A stretch of DNA of 52,993 bases, taken from assembly GCF_946480385.1 (NCBI RefSeq), contig NZ_CAMLJP010000033.1, forward strand, positions 1 to 52,993. Direction: 5' to 3'. The DNA comes from an uncultured Azospirillum sp. (GTDB lineage Bacteria > Pseudomonadota > Alphaproteobacteria > Azospirillales > Azospirillaceae). The position numbers were made by a program, and so were the translations under genes. Shown here one piece after another: positions 7,498 to 15,111 of the stretch; position 1 is the stretch's first letter; every line of letters begins with the position of its first letter. The notes under the pieces are model-generated. The model was given only the letters and a program-made list of their open reading frames with translations. It searched no databases and was not told where the DNA came from.

Positions 7498-8169
7498 TCA
7501 ACCTATCCAGTAGAGTGGATCCACCCCGAAGAGCAGGGGGTGCAGCATCAGCATGCCCCCATAGGCGGCAAGTCCGCCGGCCAGCCGCGCCGGCCCCATC
7601 TCCGCCAGTCCGCGCAGCGCCCCGCGCCAGCCCTGCGGCCCCGCCAGCGGCAGCAGAGAGGTCTCCGCCCGGAAGGCGCGGCCGCCGGGGCTGCGGCGCA
7701 GCACGATCTCGTTCTTCACCAGCGCGAACAGGGCGATGGCCGCCATGGTGCCGAACAGCAGCACGCGGCGCCCGTCGCCGGTGGCGTTCAGATGGGCCAG
7801 CGCCCACAGCAGCAGCGCCAGGCTGCCCGGCGCGCGGGTCAGGCGGTAGACGCCGCGCGCCGGGTTGGGCTCGCTCTGGCTGCCGAAGCGGGTGGTGACG
7901 CGGGCGACCAGCAGCAGGAAGACGATGGGCATCACCACGGCGACCAGCGGGACCGCCCAGTCGAAGGGGGTGAACACCACCTCCCCGCCGTCGGCGGCGC
8001 GGTAGGCCAGCACGAACAGGGCCAGCGTGACCAGGGAGCCGACGGAATGGATCGTCGCGAAGCCGCCGCGGCCGAGCCGGGCGATCAGGGCGGGCCGCAC
8101 CCCTGGCCAGGATGGCAGGGCATGGCTGAGGAACAGCAGGGCGGCGGCGAGGGTGAGGGATGCGGTCAT
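7498..8169 (-). CDS. nnrU: NnrU family membrane protein
   Basis: A 223-residue inner-membrane protein with about six hydrophobic helices. The family pattern is visible: SHALPSWPGVRPALIARLGRG after the first helix, YRLTRAPGSLALLLWALAH in the middle, and MLHPLLFGVDPL near the C terminus. NnrU was first linked to nitric-oxide and nitrite reduction, and relatives belong to the same fold as MAPEG-like proteins; the molecular activity is unknown. The start at 8169 (MTASLTLAAALLF) begins directly with the first helix. No nir or nor genes are in the window. It is divergent from the DedA gene across a 134-base gap that holds an FNR-type palindrome. Confidence 0.85.
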   Translation of the reverse strand: MTASLTLAAALLFLSHALPSWPGVRPALIARLGRGGFATIHSVGSLVTLALFVLAYRAADGGEVVFTPFDWAVPLVAVVMPIVFLLLVARVTTRFGSQSEPNPARGVYRLTRAPGSLALLLWALAHLNATGDGRRVLLFGTMAAIALFALVKNEIVLRRSPGGRAFRAETSLLPLAGPQGWRGALRGLAEMGPARLAGGLAAYGGMLMLHPLLFGVDPLYWIG

Positions 8170-8206
8170 GATGGAGACACTAAACCGTGGACGAACGCCC
8201 CCTGCC

Positions 8207-8220
8207 TTGATTGGGGTCAA
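8207..8220. promoter_or_regulatory. FNR/Nnr-type palindrome between nnrU and dedA
   Basis: TTGAT-N4-GTCAA at 8207-8220 differs by one base from the Fnr/Dnr/Nnr consensus TTGAT-N4-ATCAA. Its centre is 44 bases upstream of the NnrU start codon and about 90 bases before dedA. The spacing fits activation toward dedA (start site near 8255) better than toward nnrU. Assignment rests on one site only. Confidence 0.4.
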
Positions 8221-8303
8221 GAAGACGGGAAATGGGGAACGCCCACGTGGCCCGCGCGGTTCACAGGTGGAGACCGGCTCATCCCCCGACCTTTGTGGAC
8301 CAA

Positions 8304-8954
8304 ATGACCGAGTGGATCATCCAGATCGTGCAGCAGTTCGGCTATCTCGGCATCTTCCTGATGCTGATCCTGGCCCGCGTGCTGCCGCCGGTGCCGGCGG
8401 AGACGGTGATCCCGCTGGCCGGCATGGGCGCCGCGACGGGGGAGTTCAACCTGCTGCTGGTGGCGCTGGCTGCCGGCGCGGGCTCCGCCGTCGGGGAACT
8501 GATGTGGTATCTGCCGGCCCACTGGATGGGGCGCGAACGGTTCGAGGCCTTCCTGCGCCGCCATGGCCATTGGCTGACGGTGAAGCCGGAGCAGGTCCAC
8601 CGCGCCACCGAATGGTTCGCCCGGCGCGGCGGCCTTGCCGTGCTGCTGTGCCAGCCGCTGCCGGGGTTGCGCACGCTGATTTCTGTTCCCGCCGGCGCCT
8701 GCGGGCTGCCGATGGGGGTGTTTCTGCTCTATGCCGCCGCCGGTGCGGCGCTGTGGTCGCTGGTGCTGGCCGCCACCGGCTATCTGGTGCGGGTGGGCTT
8801 CCCCTGGGTCGCCGACTGGATGGTGCCGGCGACGCTGGTGCTGTTCATCGTCCTGCTGGGGACCTATGTGCTGCGGCTGGTGCGCCACCGCCGTGACAAC
8901 CGTCGGGAGGAACGCCGGGCGGCGCGCAGCGAGCTTCCAGGCGGTGGCGGCTGA
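8304..8954 (+). CDS. DedA family membrane protein
   Basis: A 216-residue inner-membrane protein with the DedA (VTT/SNARE-associated) pattern: an N-terminal MTEWIIQIVQQFGYLGIFLM, a re-entrant segment ARVLPPVPAETVIPLAGMGA, a cytoplasmic loop WFARRGGLAVLLCQPLPGLR, then LISVPAGACGLPMGVFLLYA and two more helices. DedA proteins are thought to be lipid flippases (undecaprenyl phosphate or phosphatidylethanolamine) supporting envelope integrity. The start at 8304 leaves a standard N terminus; longer starts from 8211 add Arg-rich sequence. The C terminus is strongly basic (RHRRDNRREERRAARS), consistent with a cytoplasmic tail. Confidence 0.87.
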   Translation: MTEWIIQIVQQFGYLGIFLMLILARVLPPVPAETVIPLAGMGAATGEFNLLLVALAAGAGSAVGELMWYLPAHWMGRERFEAFLRRHGHWLTVKPEQVHRATEWFARRGGLAVLLCQPLPGLRTLISVPAGACGLPMGVFLLYAAAGAALWSLVLAATGYLVRVGFPWVADWMVPATLVLFIVLLGTYVLRLVRHRRDNRREERRAARSELPGGGG

Positions 8955-9006
8955 GTTCCTGCGGAACCTTCCCCCCGCCTTGCGCGTTTGAGGCGCGAGA
9001 CATCCC

Positions 9007-9051
9007 CGAAAGGACATGGCCCCAAAGGACGTCGTCCAGAAGGACATGGTC
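9007..9051 (+). repeat. Three imperfect 15-bp tandem repeats in the lipoprotein operon leader
   Basis: CGAAAGGACATGGCC, CCAAAGGACGTCGTC and CAGAAGGACATGGTC lie end to end. Each carries an AAGGA core like a ribosome-binding site, and two are followed by ATG. They sit 56-100 bases before the start of the DUF4398 lipoprotein, which has its own AAAGGA at 9092. Confidence 0.75.
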
Positions 9052-9106
9052 TTCCGGCCAGACCCCGGTTTCCGGCGTGAAGCCCGATCCGAAAGGAACC
9101 GATCCG

Positions 9107-9643
9107 ATGACCCGCAAATCCGCAATGACGATCCGGTGGCGAGCCGCCGCCGTGCTGTCGGCGGCGCTCGGCATGGCCGCCTGCGCCTCCGACGTGCCGC
9201 CGCCCACCGCCCAGCTCGGCGCCGCGTCCCAGGCGGTGCAGGAGGCCGAGCGCGCCAACGCCCTGCAATACGCTCCGGTGGCGCTGCAGAGCGCCCGCGA
9301 CAAGCTGGCCGCCGCCGACAAGGCGATGCGTGCCGACGAACGGACTCGCGCCCGCCGCCTCGCCGAAGAGGCCCGCGTCGACGCCGAACTGGCGACGGTG
9401 ACTTCGCAGCGCGCGGTGACGCAGCAGGCCGCCAGCGCGGTGGCCAAGTCCGCCATTCCCAACAGCTCGCGGTCGGCTGCCGCGCCGAACACGGCGCCGG
9501 TCTACAGCGGATCGTCCGCGGGCGCGCCGCCGTACAGCGGGTCGAGCTACGGCACGCCCGCTCCGGCCGGCTCCCTTGGAACCAGTGGCGGGACCAGCGG
9601 CGGCAACAGTTGGGGCTACAGCTATCCGGAGGTGCGTCAATGA
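9107..9643 (+). CDS. DUF4398 domain lipoprotein
   Basis: A 178-residue predicted lipoprotein. The ATG at 9107 follows AAAGGA; the N terminus is basic, then hydrophobic, ending in LGMAAC with Cys26 as the likely lipidated residue. The body (QLGAASQAVQEAERANAL, then SARDKLAAADKAM and a second helix) is the DUF4398 alpha-helical hairpin with tetratricopeptide-like spacing. The C terminus is Ser/Gly/Tyr-rich (YSGSS repeats) and probably disordered. Its stop overlaps the start of the OmpA lipoprotein by four bases (ATGA), so the two are translationally coupled. Members of this family usually sit next to OmpA-type proteins and are presumed outer-membrane-peptidoglycan linkers. Confidence 0.82.
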   Translation: MTRKSAMTIRWRAAAVLSAALGMAACASDVPPPTAQLGAASQAVQEAERANALQYAPVALQSARDKLAAADKAMRADERTRARRLAEEARVDAELATVTSQRAVTQQAASAVAKSAIPNSSRSAAAPNTAPVYSGSSAGAPPYSGSSYGTPAPAGSLGTSGGTSGGNSWGYSYPEVRQ

Positions 9644-10410
9644 CCGCGTTCGCTCCCCGCACCATCCTCGTGTTGGCCGGGCTGGGGCTCGGGCTTGCCG
9701 GTTGCGCCACCCAGCCGACCGACAGCGCCGCCCTGACCCAGGCGCGCCAGGACTACAGCCTCGCCGCCGCCAACCCGCAGGTCGCCGGCAACGCCCCGCT
9801 GCAGCTGCGCGACGCCGAGCAGGCGTTGCGCCGGGCTGAGGCGCTGCGCGACCAGGGCGCCGACGCCGCCGAGGTCGACCATCAGGCCTACATCGCCAGC
9901 CGCCGGGTGCAGATCGCCCAGGAGACGGCCGGGGTGAAGGGCGCCCAGACCGTGGTCGCCAACGCCGACACCTACCGCCTCCAGGCCCGCAACAGCGAAC
10001 TGGAACAGCAGCTGCGCGACCTGCAGGCGCAGCGGACCGAGCGCGGGCTGGTCATGACGCTGGGCGACATCCTGTTCGCCACCGGCCGGGCGGAGCTGAC
10101 CCCCGGCGCCTATGACCGCATCGACCGGCTTGCCCGCTTCCTGCAGGCGCAGCCCGGCCGCACCATCCGGATCGAGGGCCACACCGACAACACCGGCAGC
10201 GACGCCACCAACCTGCGCCTGTCGGAGGCCCGCGCCAACGCCGTCCGCGACGCGCTGACCGCCCGCGGCGTCTCGCCGTCGCGCATCGTCACCCAGGGCA
10301 TGGGCGAGGCGCAGCCGGTCGCCAGCAACAGCAACGACGCCGGCCGCCAGCAGAACCGCCGCGTCGAGATCGTCATCTCCGACGACGGCAGGGTCGCGGA
10401 GACGCGCTGA
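9640..10410 (+). CDS. DUF4398/OmpA-family outer-membrane lipoprotein
   Basis: A 256-residue lipoprotein with a signal peptide and lipobox GLAGC (Cys22). Residues about 30-130 are helical and resemble the preceding DUF4398 protein (AEQALRRAEALRDQGADAAE, then a coiled coil NSELEQQLRDLQAQ). Residues about 138-250 form an OmpA C-terminal domain: LGDILFATGRAELTPGAYDRI, then IRIEGHTDNTGS and NLRLSEARANAVRDAL, the conserved peptidoglycan (diaminopimelate) binding face. It thus tethers the outer membrane to the wall from the periplasm. Together with the gene upstream it makes a two-gene lipoprotein operon closed by a strong terminator. Confidence 0.88.
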   Translation: MTAFAPRTILVLAGLGLGLAGCATQPTDSAALTQARQDYSLAAANPQVAGNAPLQLRDAEQALRRAEALRDQGADAAEVDHQAYIASRRVQIAQETAGVKGAQTVVANADTYRLQARNSELEQQLRDLQAQRTERGLVMTLGDILFATGRAELTPGAYDRIDRLARFLQAQPGRTIRIEGHTDNTGSDATNLRLSEARANAVRDALTARGVSPSRIVTQGMGEAQPVASNSNDAGRQQNRRVEIVISDDGRVAETR

Positions 10411-10431
10411 CCGTCGGCCACACCTACCCAG

Positions 10432-10470
10432 CCCCCGCGCCGGCGTCAGTCGCGCGGGGGGTGTTTTTTT
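10432..10470 (+). terminator. Rho-independent terminator after the OmpA lipoprotein
   Basis: CCCCCGCGC (10432-10440) pairs with GCGCGGGGG (10452-10460), followed by GTG and seven T. The right arm and T-run overlap the last codons of the convergent phospholipase D gene, so the 3' end of that gene doubles as the terminator. Confidence 0.88.
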
Positions 10471-12077
10471 GCCCGGATGGCCCGGAAGACGCCCCAGGCT
10501 CCGGCGGCGAGCCCGACCGTCAGCAACGCCGCGGCGCCGGCCCGAAGGGCGGAGCGCGGCGGCGAGGGCAGGCGCTTCCACGGCGCCCAGGCCTCGTCAG
10601 GATCGTCCGGGTCGGCGATGCGCAGGGCGGCGAAGGCCTGTTCGGTCAGGCTGGGATCGCTGGCCGGCAAATCCGCCAGCCGGCGGCCGGACGGCCGGCA
10701 CAGCCGGTCGATGGCGGCGACCACGCTGCCGGTCTTTGCGATCTCCGCCTCCAGCCGGTCCTGCCCGATGCCCATATGCTCGGCCAGCAGGCGGTTGCGC
10801 ACGCCTTCGATGGCGGCCTTCGCCCGGTCCCGTTCGGGTCCATCCTCCTGCGGCGCTTCGATGGTCAGGTCGCATTCGGTGTCGTAGCCCATCGACCGGT
10901 TGTTCAGGTTGGACGACCCGATGCGCAGCAGCCGGCCGTCGACCGCCACCACCTTGGAATGGACGATCACCGGCTGGCCCCGCTCCGTGACCGGGGTCAG
11001 GGCGCGCAGCCGGCCGAAGCGGTCGGCCTCGCGCAGACAGCGCAAGGCGACCGAGCGTGGCGTGTCCATCGCCATGCGGTCGAACCAGCTCGGGCTTTCC
11101 ATCGATACCACCAGCACCACCTCCGGCCCGTCGGGTTCGGCCAGTCGGCGGGCCAGCGCCTCGGCGACACGGGCGGAGGCGAAATATTGGTTTTCCAGAT
11201 AGATCGTCCGCTCCGCCGCGGTGATGGCGGCATAGGTCAGCGCCTCGCTCTCGCGGATCGCCGGACGCTCGTCCGTCGCCGGCACGGTGCGCGACACGCC
11301 GACCTGCGCGTCGGTGAGGATTGGGTGGGCGCAGTCGGGCAGGGGGCAGTCCGGCCAGGGATCATGATCGGCGGAATCCCGATCGGGGGGAGGGCAGGGC
11401 TCCAGCGCCTCGCCGGTGGCGCAGCGCCAACGCTCCCGCGCCAGTTCGGCGAGCGCACGGGCGGCATCGCCGTCGACCATCATCATCACGTCGTGGCGCG
11501 GGCCATAGGGCTCGCCGTTCGGACAGCGGCGGCGCGGGTCGTCGTCGCGATGCTCGGACGTGTCCCAGCGGTCGAAGGAGAAGTCGATGCCGCCGCAGAA
11601 GGCCAGCGCATCGTCGATCACCAGCAGCTTCTGGTGCTGGGCGGCGCCGACCGGCAACTCGCCGTCCAGCCGGGCGGTCAGCCGGCGGCCGGTGCTGCGG
11701 TCCAGCCGTTCCAGCGGCTCGTGCGGGTGGTCCAGCGCGATGGGAAAGGGCATGTCCCATTTCAGCACCCGCACATGCAGGCCGTCCCTCCTGCGCATCA
11801 GCCGGGCGAGGAAGCGGCCCAGCGTTTCCCGGCTGTCGGGATCGAGGCGCATGCGCGGGTCGATGTCCCAGCCGACCAGCAGGATCGACCGCCGCGCCCG
11901 TTCCATCGCGGCGCGGGCGGCGACGAAATAGTCGGCGCCGTCGACCAGCACCGCCACCCGCCCGGCCCGCTCCGTTCGCCAGCAGGTGAGGCCGGGGCGG
12001 AGCACCGGGCCGGTTGCTGGCGGTGTCGGTTCGGGCTCGGGCGTGTCGGCGGGAAGGGGGGAGGGCTGGAGCTTCAT
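10446..12077 (-). CDS. Phospholipase D family protein with C-terminal membrane anchor
   Basis: A 543-residue member of the phospholipase D superfamily. Both HKD motifs are intact: HQKLLVIDD at residues 148-156, with GGIDFSFDRWDT just after, and HSKVVAVD at about 373, with IGSSNLNNRSMG following. The N-terminal domain starts VLVDGADYFVAARAAMERA. The C terminus has one hydrophobic helix (AGAAALLTVGLAAGAWGVF) followed by a basic tail, suggesting anchoring to the inner membrane. The family hydrolyses or transfers phosphatidyl groups (phospholipase or cardiolipin synthase-like). The start at 12077 is chosen because upstream sequence in this frame is Arg/Pro-rich and unlike the family; 12299 is the longest form. 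The last bases overlap the convergent gene's terminator. Confidence 0.85.
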   Translation of the reverse strand: MKLQPSPLPADTPEPEPTPPATGPVLRPGLTCWRTERAGRVAVLVDGADYFVAARAAMERARRSILLVGWDIDPRMRLDPDSRETLGRFLARLMRRRDGLHVRVLKWDMPFPIALDHPHEPLERLDRSTGRRLTARLDGELPVGAAQHQKLLVIDDALAFCGGIDFSFDRWDTSEHRDDDPRRRCPNGEPYGPRHDVMMMVDGDAARALAELARERWRCATGEALEPCPPPDRDSADHDPWPDCPLPDCAHPILTDAQVGVSRTVPATDERPAIRESEALTYAAITAAERTIYLENQYFASARVAEALARRLAEPDGPEVVLVVSMESPSWFDRMAMDTPRSVALRCLREADRFGRLRALTPVTERGQPVIVHSKVVAVDGRLLRIGSSNLNNRSMGYDTECDLTIEAPQEDGPERDRAKAAIEGVRNRLLAEHMGIGQDRLEAEIAKTGSVVAAIDRLCRPSGRRLADLPASDPSLTEQAFAALRIADPDDPDEAWAPWKRLPSPPRSALRAGAAALLTVGLAAGAWGVFRAIRAKKHPPRD

Positions 12078-12392
12078 CGGGGCACGTTGGATTGTGGGCG
12101 GCGGAGGACCGTCCGCCTCGCGGCTGAACCCCGGTGGCGCCCCGATGTTCCCGTTTCGCCGGCGGGGCGTCCGTATCTCGCCGAAGGAGACCGGTTCGGT
12201 ACGCTTTTTGTCACCGGCCTCCCCAAAAAAAGAAAAGGCGAAGACCGCAACCAAGTTCGCGCCACCCTGTTCTAAACCGGTGAAAGACGCGAGGCACACG
12301 CCGGAAGTCGCGAGGCGGCTGAAGGCGCGGCTTTCGCCCCGTTATGAAAGACGCCCGAATGCGAGGCGTTGCCACCATGAAGGAGTTCGAGG
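12078..12392. other. Divergent intergenic region, phospholipase D / small secreted protein
   Basis: This gap separates two divergent genes. It holds A/T-rich patches around 12208-12240 (a T5 run and an A7 run) that could contain promoters, but I see no convincing -35/-10 pair. AAGGAG at 12376 is the ribosome site of the gene at 12393. Nothing else is recognised. Confidence 0.5.
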
Positions 12393-12806
12393 ATGCGTAA
12401 CCTGATGATCGGCGCCGTTTCTGCGGTTCTCCTGATGGCCGCACCGGCCATGGCCCAGACGGCGCAGTCGGAGAACCCCGGCACGCTCAAGAGCGGCGGC
12501 GCCTACGACACCGCCCCGGAAAGCAGCTATAAGGGTCCCGACGGCGTCGTCCGTACCGCTCCGGGCGCCACCACCTCGCCGTCGGCCGGTTCGTCGACCG
12601 GTGGTGTGGACATGCCGGGCACGTCCGGGTCGTCGGGCACCTACAGCAACGGCTCTGGTTCGTCGATGCCGGGCGTGACCACCGCGCCGTCGGGCATGGG
12701 CAATAACACCGGCAGCACCGTCCCGCGCGACAACCAGACCGCCACCGGCACCCACTGCCCGCCGGGCACCCCGAACTGCGGCCCGGACCAGGGCGGCAGC
12801 CAGTAA
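12393..12806 (+). CDS. Small secreted Ser/Gly/Thr-rich protein
   Basis: A 137-residue protein with AAGGAG ten bases before ATG and a textbook signal peptide (MRNLMIGAVSAVLLMAAPAMAQ, cut after AMA). The mature part is low-complexity: SSYKGPDGVVRTAPGATT, SGSSGTYSNGSGS, then a C-terminal CPPGTPNCGPD segment with two cysteines four residues apart that could form a disulfide. No domain is recognised. Codon use is ordinary for the window, so it is probably a native gene. It has its own terminator. A periplasmic or outer-surface stress protein is possible but unproven. Confidence 0.68.
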   Translation: MRNLMIGAVSAVLLMAAPAMAQTAQSENPGTLKSGGAYDTAPESSYKGPDGVVRTAPGATTSPSAGSSTGGVDMPGTSGSSGTYSNGSGSSMPGVTTAPSGMGNNTGSTVPRDNQTATGTHCPPGTPNCGPDQGGSQ

Positions 12807-12828
12807 CCTTCCGCATCGCGGCAGTTAC

Positions 12829-12874
12829 CGCGGGCGCCCCGGAGCCATCCCTCCGGCGGCGCCCGCGTCGTTTT
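12829..12874 (+). terminator. Rho-independent terminator after the small secreted protein
   Basis: CGCGGGCGCC (12829-12838) with CCGGAG (12839-12844) pairs with CTCCGG (12851-12856) and GGCGCCCGCG (12858-12867), leaving one bulged C and a six-base loop. TCGTTTT follows. It can also limit read-through from the opposite-strand operon. Confidence 0.85.
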
Positions 12875-12958
12875 GGACACCGTTGAAGGGCTGGGTGAGG
12901 GGCCGGGAAGGGCGCCGGAAAGGCGAAGCGACGCAAGAGCGCCGTCAGCGGGGCGCCG

Positions 12959-13702
12959 TCAGCCGGATGCGCGGGCCGAACGGCGGGGCGGAGCCTCCAC
13001 GAAATCGTCCAGCGGAGCGGTGCCGGCGGCGGTGGCGACCAAACGGCGGAACAACGCCTGCTGGCGGTTGTCGGCGACCAGATATTCCGGATGCCACTGC
13101 ACGCCGATCAGGAAGGGTTCGTTCGGCGCTTCGATGCCTTGGACCACGCCGGCCCGTTCGCGGGCGACGACGCGCATCCCGTCGCCGACACGGTCCACCG
13201 ACTGGTGGTGCAGGGCATTCACCCGGCATTCGGCGATGCCGAGGATGCGGTAGAGCCGGCTGTCGGGCTCGATCCAGATGCGCTTGCGCGGCAGCACGGT
13301 ACGCATGTGCGGCGCCTCCTCGTACACCTCGTGGATGTCGACGTGGAGCGAGCCGCCGCGGTGGACGTTGATCATCTGCGAACCGCGGCAGATGCCCAGC
13401 ACCGGCAGCGCGACCTTCGCCGCGCAGTCCAGCGCCCGCATCTCCAGCCGGTCGCGCTCGGGATCGATGCGGATTTGCGGGCGGGCGGATTCGCCGTAGA
13501 GCGAGGCGTCGATGTCGTCGCCACCGCCGACCACCAGCGCGTCCAGCCGGTCGATGGGAAAGGGTGAGTCGGCCGTGATCCGGACCGACGAGGCACCGGC
13601 CCGCCACAGAGCCAGCCGGTTGGCCATGGCGGCGATGCGGCTGCCATGGATCGAGGCGGTGATGCCGACCAGCGGCCGGGACCTGCCGACGATGGATGCC
13701 AT
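12959..13702 (-). CDS. Class I glutamine amidotransferase-like / gamma-glutamyl hydrolase (peptidase C26), amidoligase partner
   Basis: A 247-residue peptidase C26 family protein, related to PuuD (gamma-glutamyl-GABA hydrolase). The nucleophile elbow GICRGSQ places the catalytic Cys at 105; WHPEY supplies His204 and Glu206, completing the triad. LVVGGGDDIDASLYG and NALHHQSV are further family signatures. It begins 10 bases after the stop of the amidoligase gene, its ribosome site GAGGGG lying within that gene's end region, so the two are one operon. In this context it probably removes gamma-linked amino acids from, or supplies ammonia for, the amidoligase product, rather than serving putrescine breakdown, since no puu genes are nearby. 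That role is inference from gene pairing. Confidence 0.85.
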   Translation of the reverse strand: MASIVGRSRPLVGITASIHGSRIAAMANRLALWRAGASSVRITADSPFPIDRLDALVVGGGDDIDASLYGESARPQIRIDPERDRLEMRALDCAAKVALPVLGICRGSQMINVHRGGSLHVDIHEVYEEAPHMRTVLPRKRIWIEPDSRLYRILGIAECRVNALHHQSVDRVGDGMRVVARERAGVVQGIEAPNEPFLIGVQWHPEYLVADNRQQALFRRLVATAAGTAPLDDFVEAPPRRSARASG

Positions 13703-13712
13703 GGCGATCCCC

Positions 13713-14747
13713 TCAGCCCGCCTGACGGGCGGCGTCGTCCAGGGCGCCGTCCTGGCCGGCGGCTCCGTTCAGATTCGAATCGCGCAGAGCCGGATTGGCG
13801 GCGAGCAGGGCGTCGATGCGCTCGGCCCAGCCTTCCAGCTGCTGCGCCTCGGCCGCCCGGCGGTAATCGGTGCCGAGACCGTCCAGCAGCGCGCGGTCGG
13901 CGGCCAGCCGCTCCACCGTCACCCACCGGTTCCAGTCGGCGGCGAGCGACCAGCCGGGGTCGCTCAGCCGCGCATTGGGCAGCCGGTAATGGAAGGTCGG
14001 GCGCGGGCGGATATGCGGATCCTGCATCGCCGCGGCCAGCCGGTCGCGATCGAGGTGGGCGAACAGCGGAAACAGATCCAGCTCGCGGTTGCGGGTGGGG
14101 TTGTCGGCCAGATAATCGTCGATCAGCCCGCCGAGATCGGGACGGTAGGCGGGATCCACCACCTTGGCGGCATAGGGCGTCGGGAATGCGGCGATGAAGC
14201 CCGACAGGCGGCGGGTGACGTCGACGCGGATCTCCCGCCGCAGCCAGGGGGCCAGCAGCAGGAAGGCCTTCAAGGTGTCCAGCAGGTAGTCGGCGTCGGT
14301 CCGCGCCACCTCCGGGTTGAAATGCAGGCCGAAGGCGAAGAGCGGGCTGGCCTCCGTCCCGGCGGCGCCCAGCGCGCGCAGGCATGCGACCATCTCCTCC
14401 AGCTCCGGCATCTGCTCCACCGTTACCGGCGGCGCGGCGATCTCGAAGGGCATCACCAGGCTGCCGATATTGCCCCACAGCGGACGCAGCGGGTCCAGCA
14501 TGGCCGCTCCCCCCTTGCCGCTGTGGGCGGAGCGCATGTCCAGCTCCACCGTGAAGTCGCCGAGCCGGGTGCCCGTAACCAGACATCGGTGCGGGTTCTC
14601 GATGGCGACCGTTCCGCCGAACAGCCTGTGTACGCAGGCCGCGGCCGACGGCGCGTCCAGGTCGGCGAATTCAAGTTCCACCCCCACGCGGCGCGGCGTG
14701 CCCTGGGGAGTGGTGCGGAGCGGGGGGAGGAGGAAGGGTGTGGTCAT
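13713..14747 (-). CDS. Amidoligase family protein
   Basis: A 344-residue predicted carboxylate-amine ligase of the glutamine-synthetase/GCS-like fold (Amidoligase_2). The N terminus has the metal-binding strand RRVGVELEFADLD at about 19-31, matching the family's G-x-E-x-E motif, followed by DFTVELDMRSAH. FAFGLHFNPEVA in the middle matches the conserved G-x-H-F-N strand. The family is predicted to form amide bonds between an amino acid or peptide and an amine using ATP, in the cytoplasm; no substrate is established to my knowledge. It is the first gene of a two-gene operon with a C26 amidohydrolase, the pairing known from comparative genomics of this family. The start ATG at 14747 follows GAAGG. 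Confidence 0.8.
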   Translation of the reverse strand: MTTPFLLPPLRTTPQGTPRRVGVELEFADLDAPSAAACVHRLFGGTVAIENPHRCLVTGTRLGDFTVELDMRSAHSGKGGAAMLDPLRPLWGNIGSLVMPFEIAAPPVTVEQMPELEEMVACLRALGAAGTEASPLFAFGLHFNPEVARTDADYLLDTLKAFLLLAPWLRREIRVDVTRRLSGFIAAFPTPYAAKVVDPAYRPDLGGLIDDYLADNPTRNRELDLFPLFAHLDRDRLAAAMQDPHIRPRPTFHYRLPNARLSDPGWSLAADWNRWVTVERLAADRALLDGLGTDYRRAAEAQQLEGWAERIDALLAANPALRDSNLNGAAGQDGALDDAARQAG

Positions 14748-15009
14748 TGCAAGCCTTCAACAGCGCATTCCGCACGCTGTTCCCTCACCGGAACCATGGC
14801 GCAAATCCAGGGGTGGGGAAAGTTGCCGGTCATCGCGCAGGCGAGAAATCAAGGCAGAAGAGCGGCCATACCCCTTTCGATGATAGCCGTCCGATGGTGG
14901 TATGTTTGGAGTTTAGATATTAATGTCGTTCGATTACCGGCAATTTAGAGGAAACCGGCCGACTTTCGTTCATGTCCTTCCGTTTGTGCTGTGCCGCAGT
15001 TCTCTAAAT
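14748..15009. other. Divergent intergenic region upstream of the amidoligase operon
   Basis: Between the amidoligase start and the CtrA box there is a relatively A/T-rich stretch (about 14895-15009, including GTTTAGATATTAATG). It probably holds promoters for both directions. I see no small gene and no RNA gene here. Confidence 0.5.
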
Positions 15010-15042
15010 TAACCGGCGCTTAACCATAAATGCGTTAGCGAT
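15010..15042 (+). promoter_or_regulatory. CtrA-type box and -10 element upstream of the hybrid kinase
   Basis: TTAA-N7-TTAA is exact at 15010-15024, extended to TTAACC at 15021-15026. Ten bases later comes TAGCGA (15037-15042) as a possible -10. The box lies about 90-100 bases before the ATG at 15112. The same arrangement, with a ten-base gap and TATAGA, occurs upstream of the 74-residue gene at 24860. CtrA is the cell-cycle and motility response regulator of alphaproteobacteria. Confidence 0.7.
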
Positions 15043-15111
15043 AGGTGCGCGGCACGGTGGGGCGTCTGCTGTTCCATCCGGTCGGCTTCGCGGAGGAGCC
15101 TCGTCTACGCC

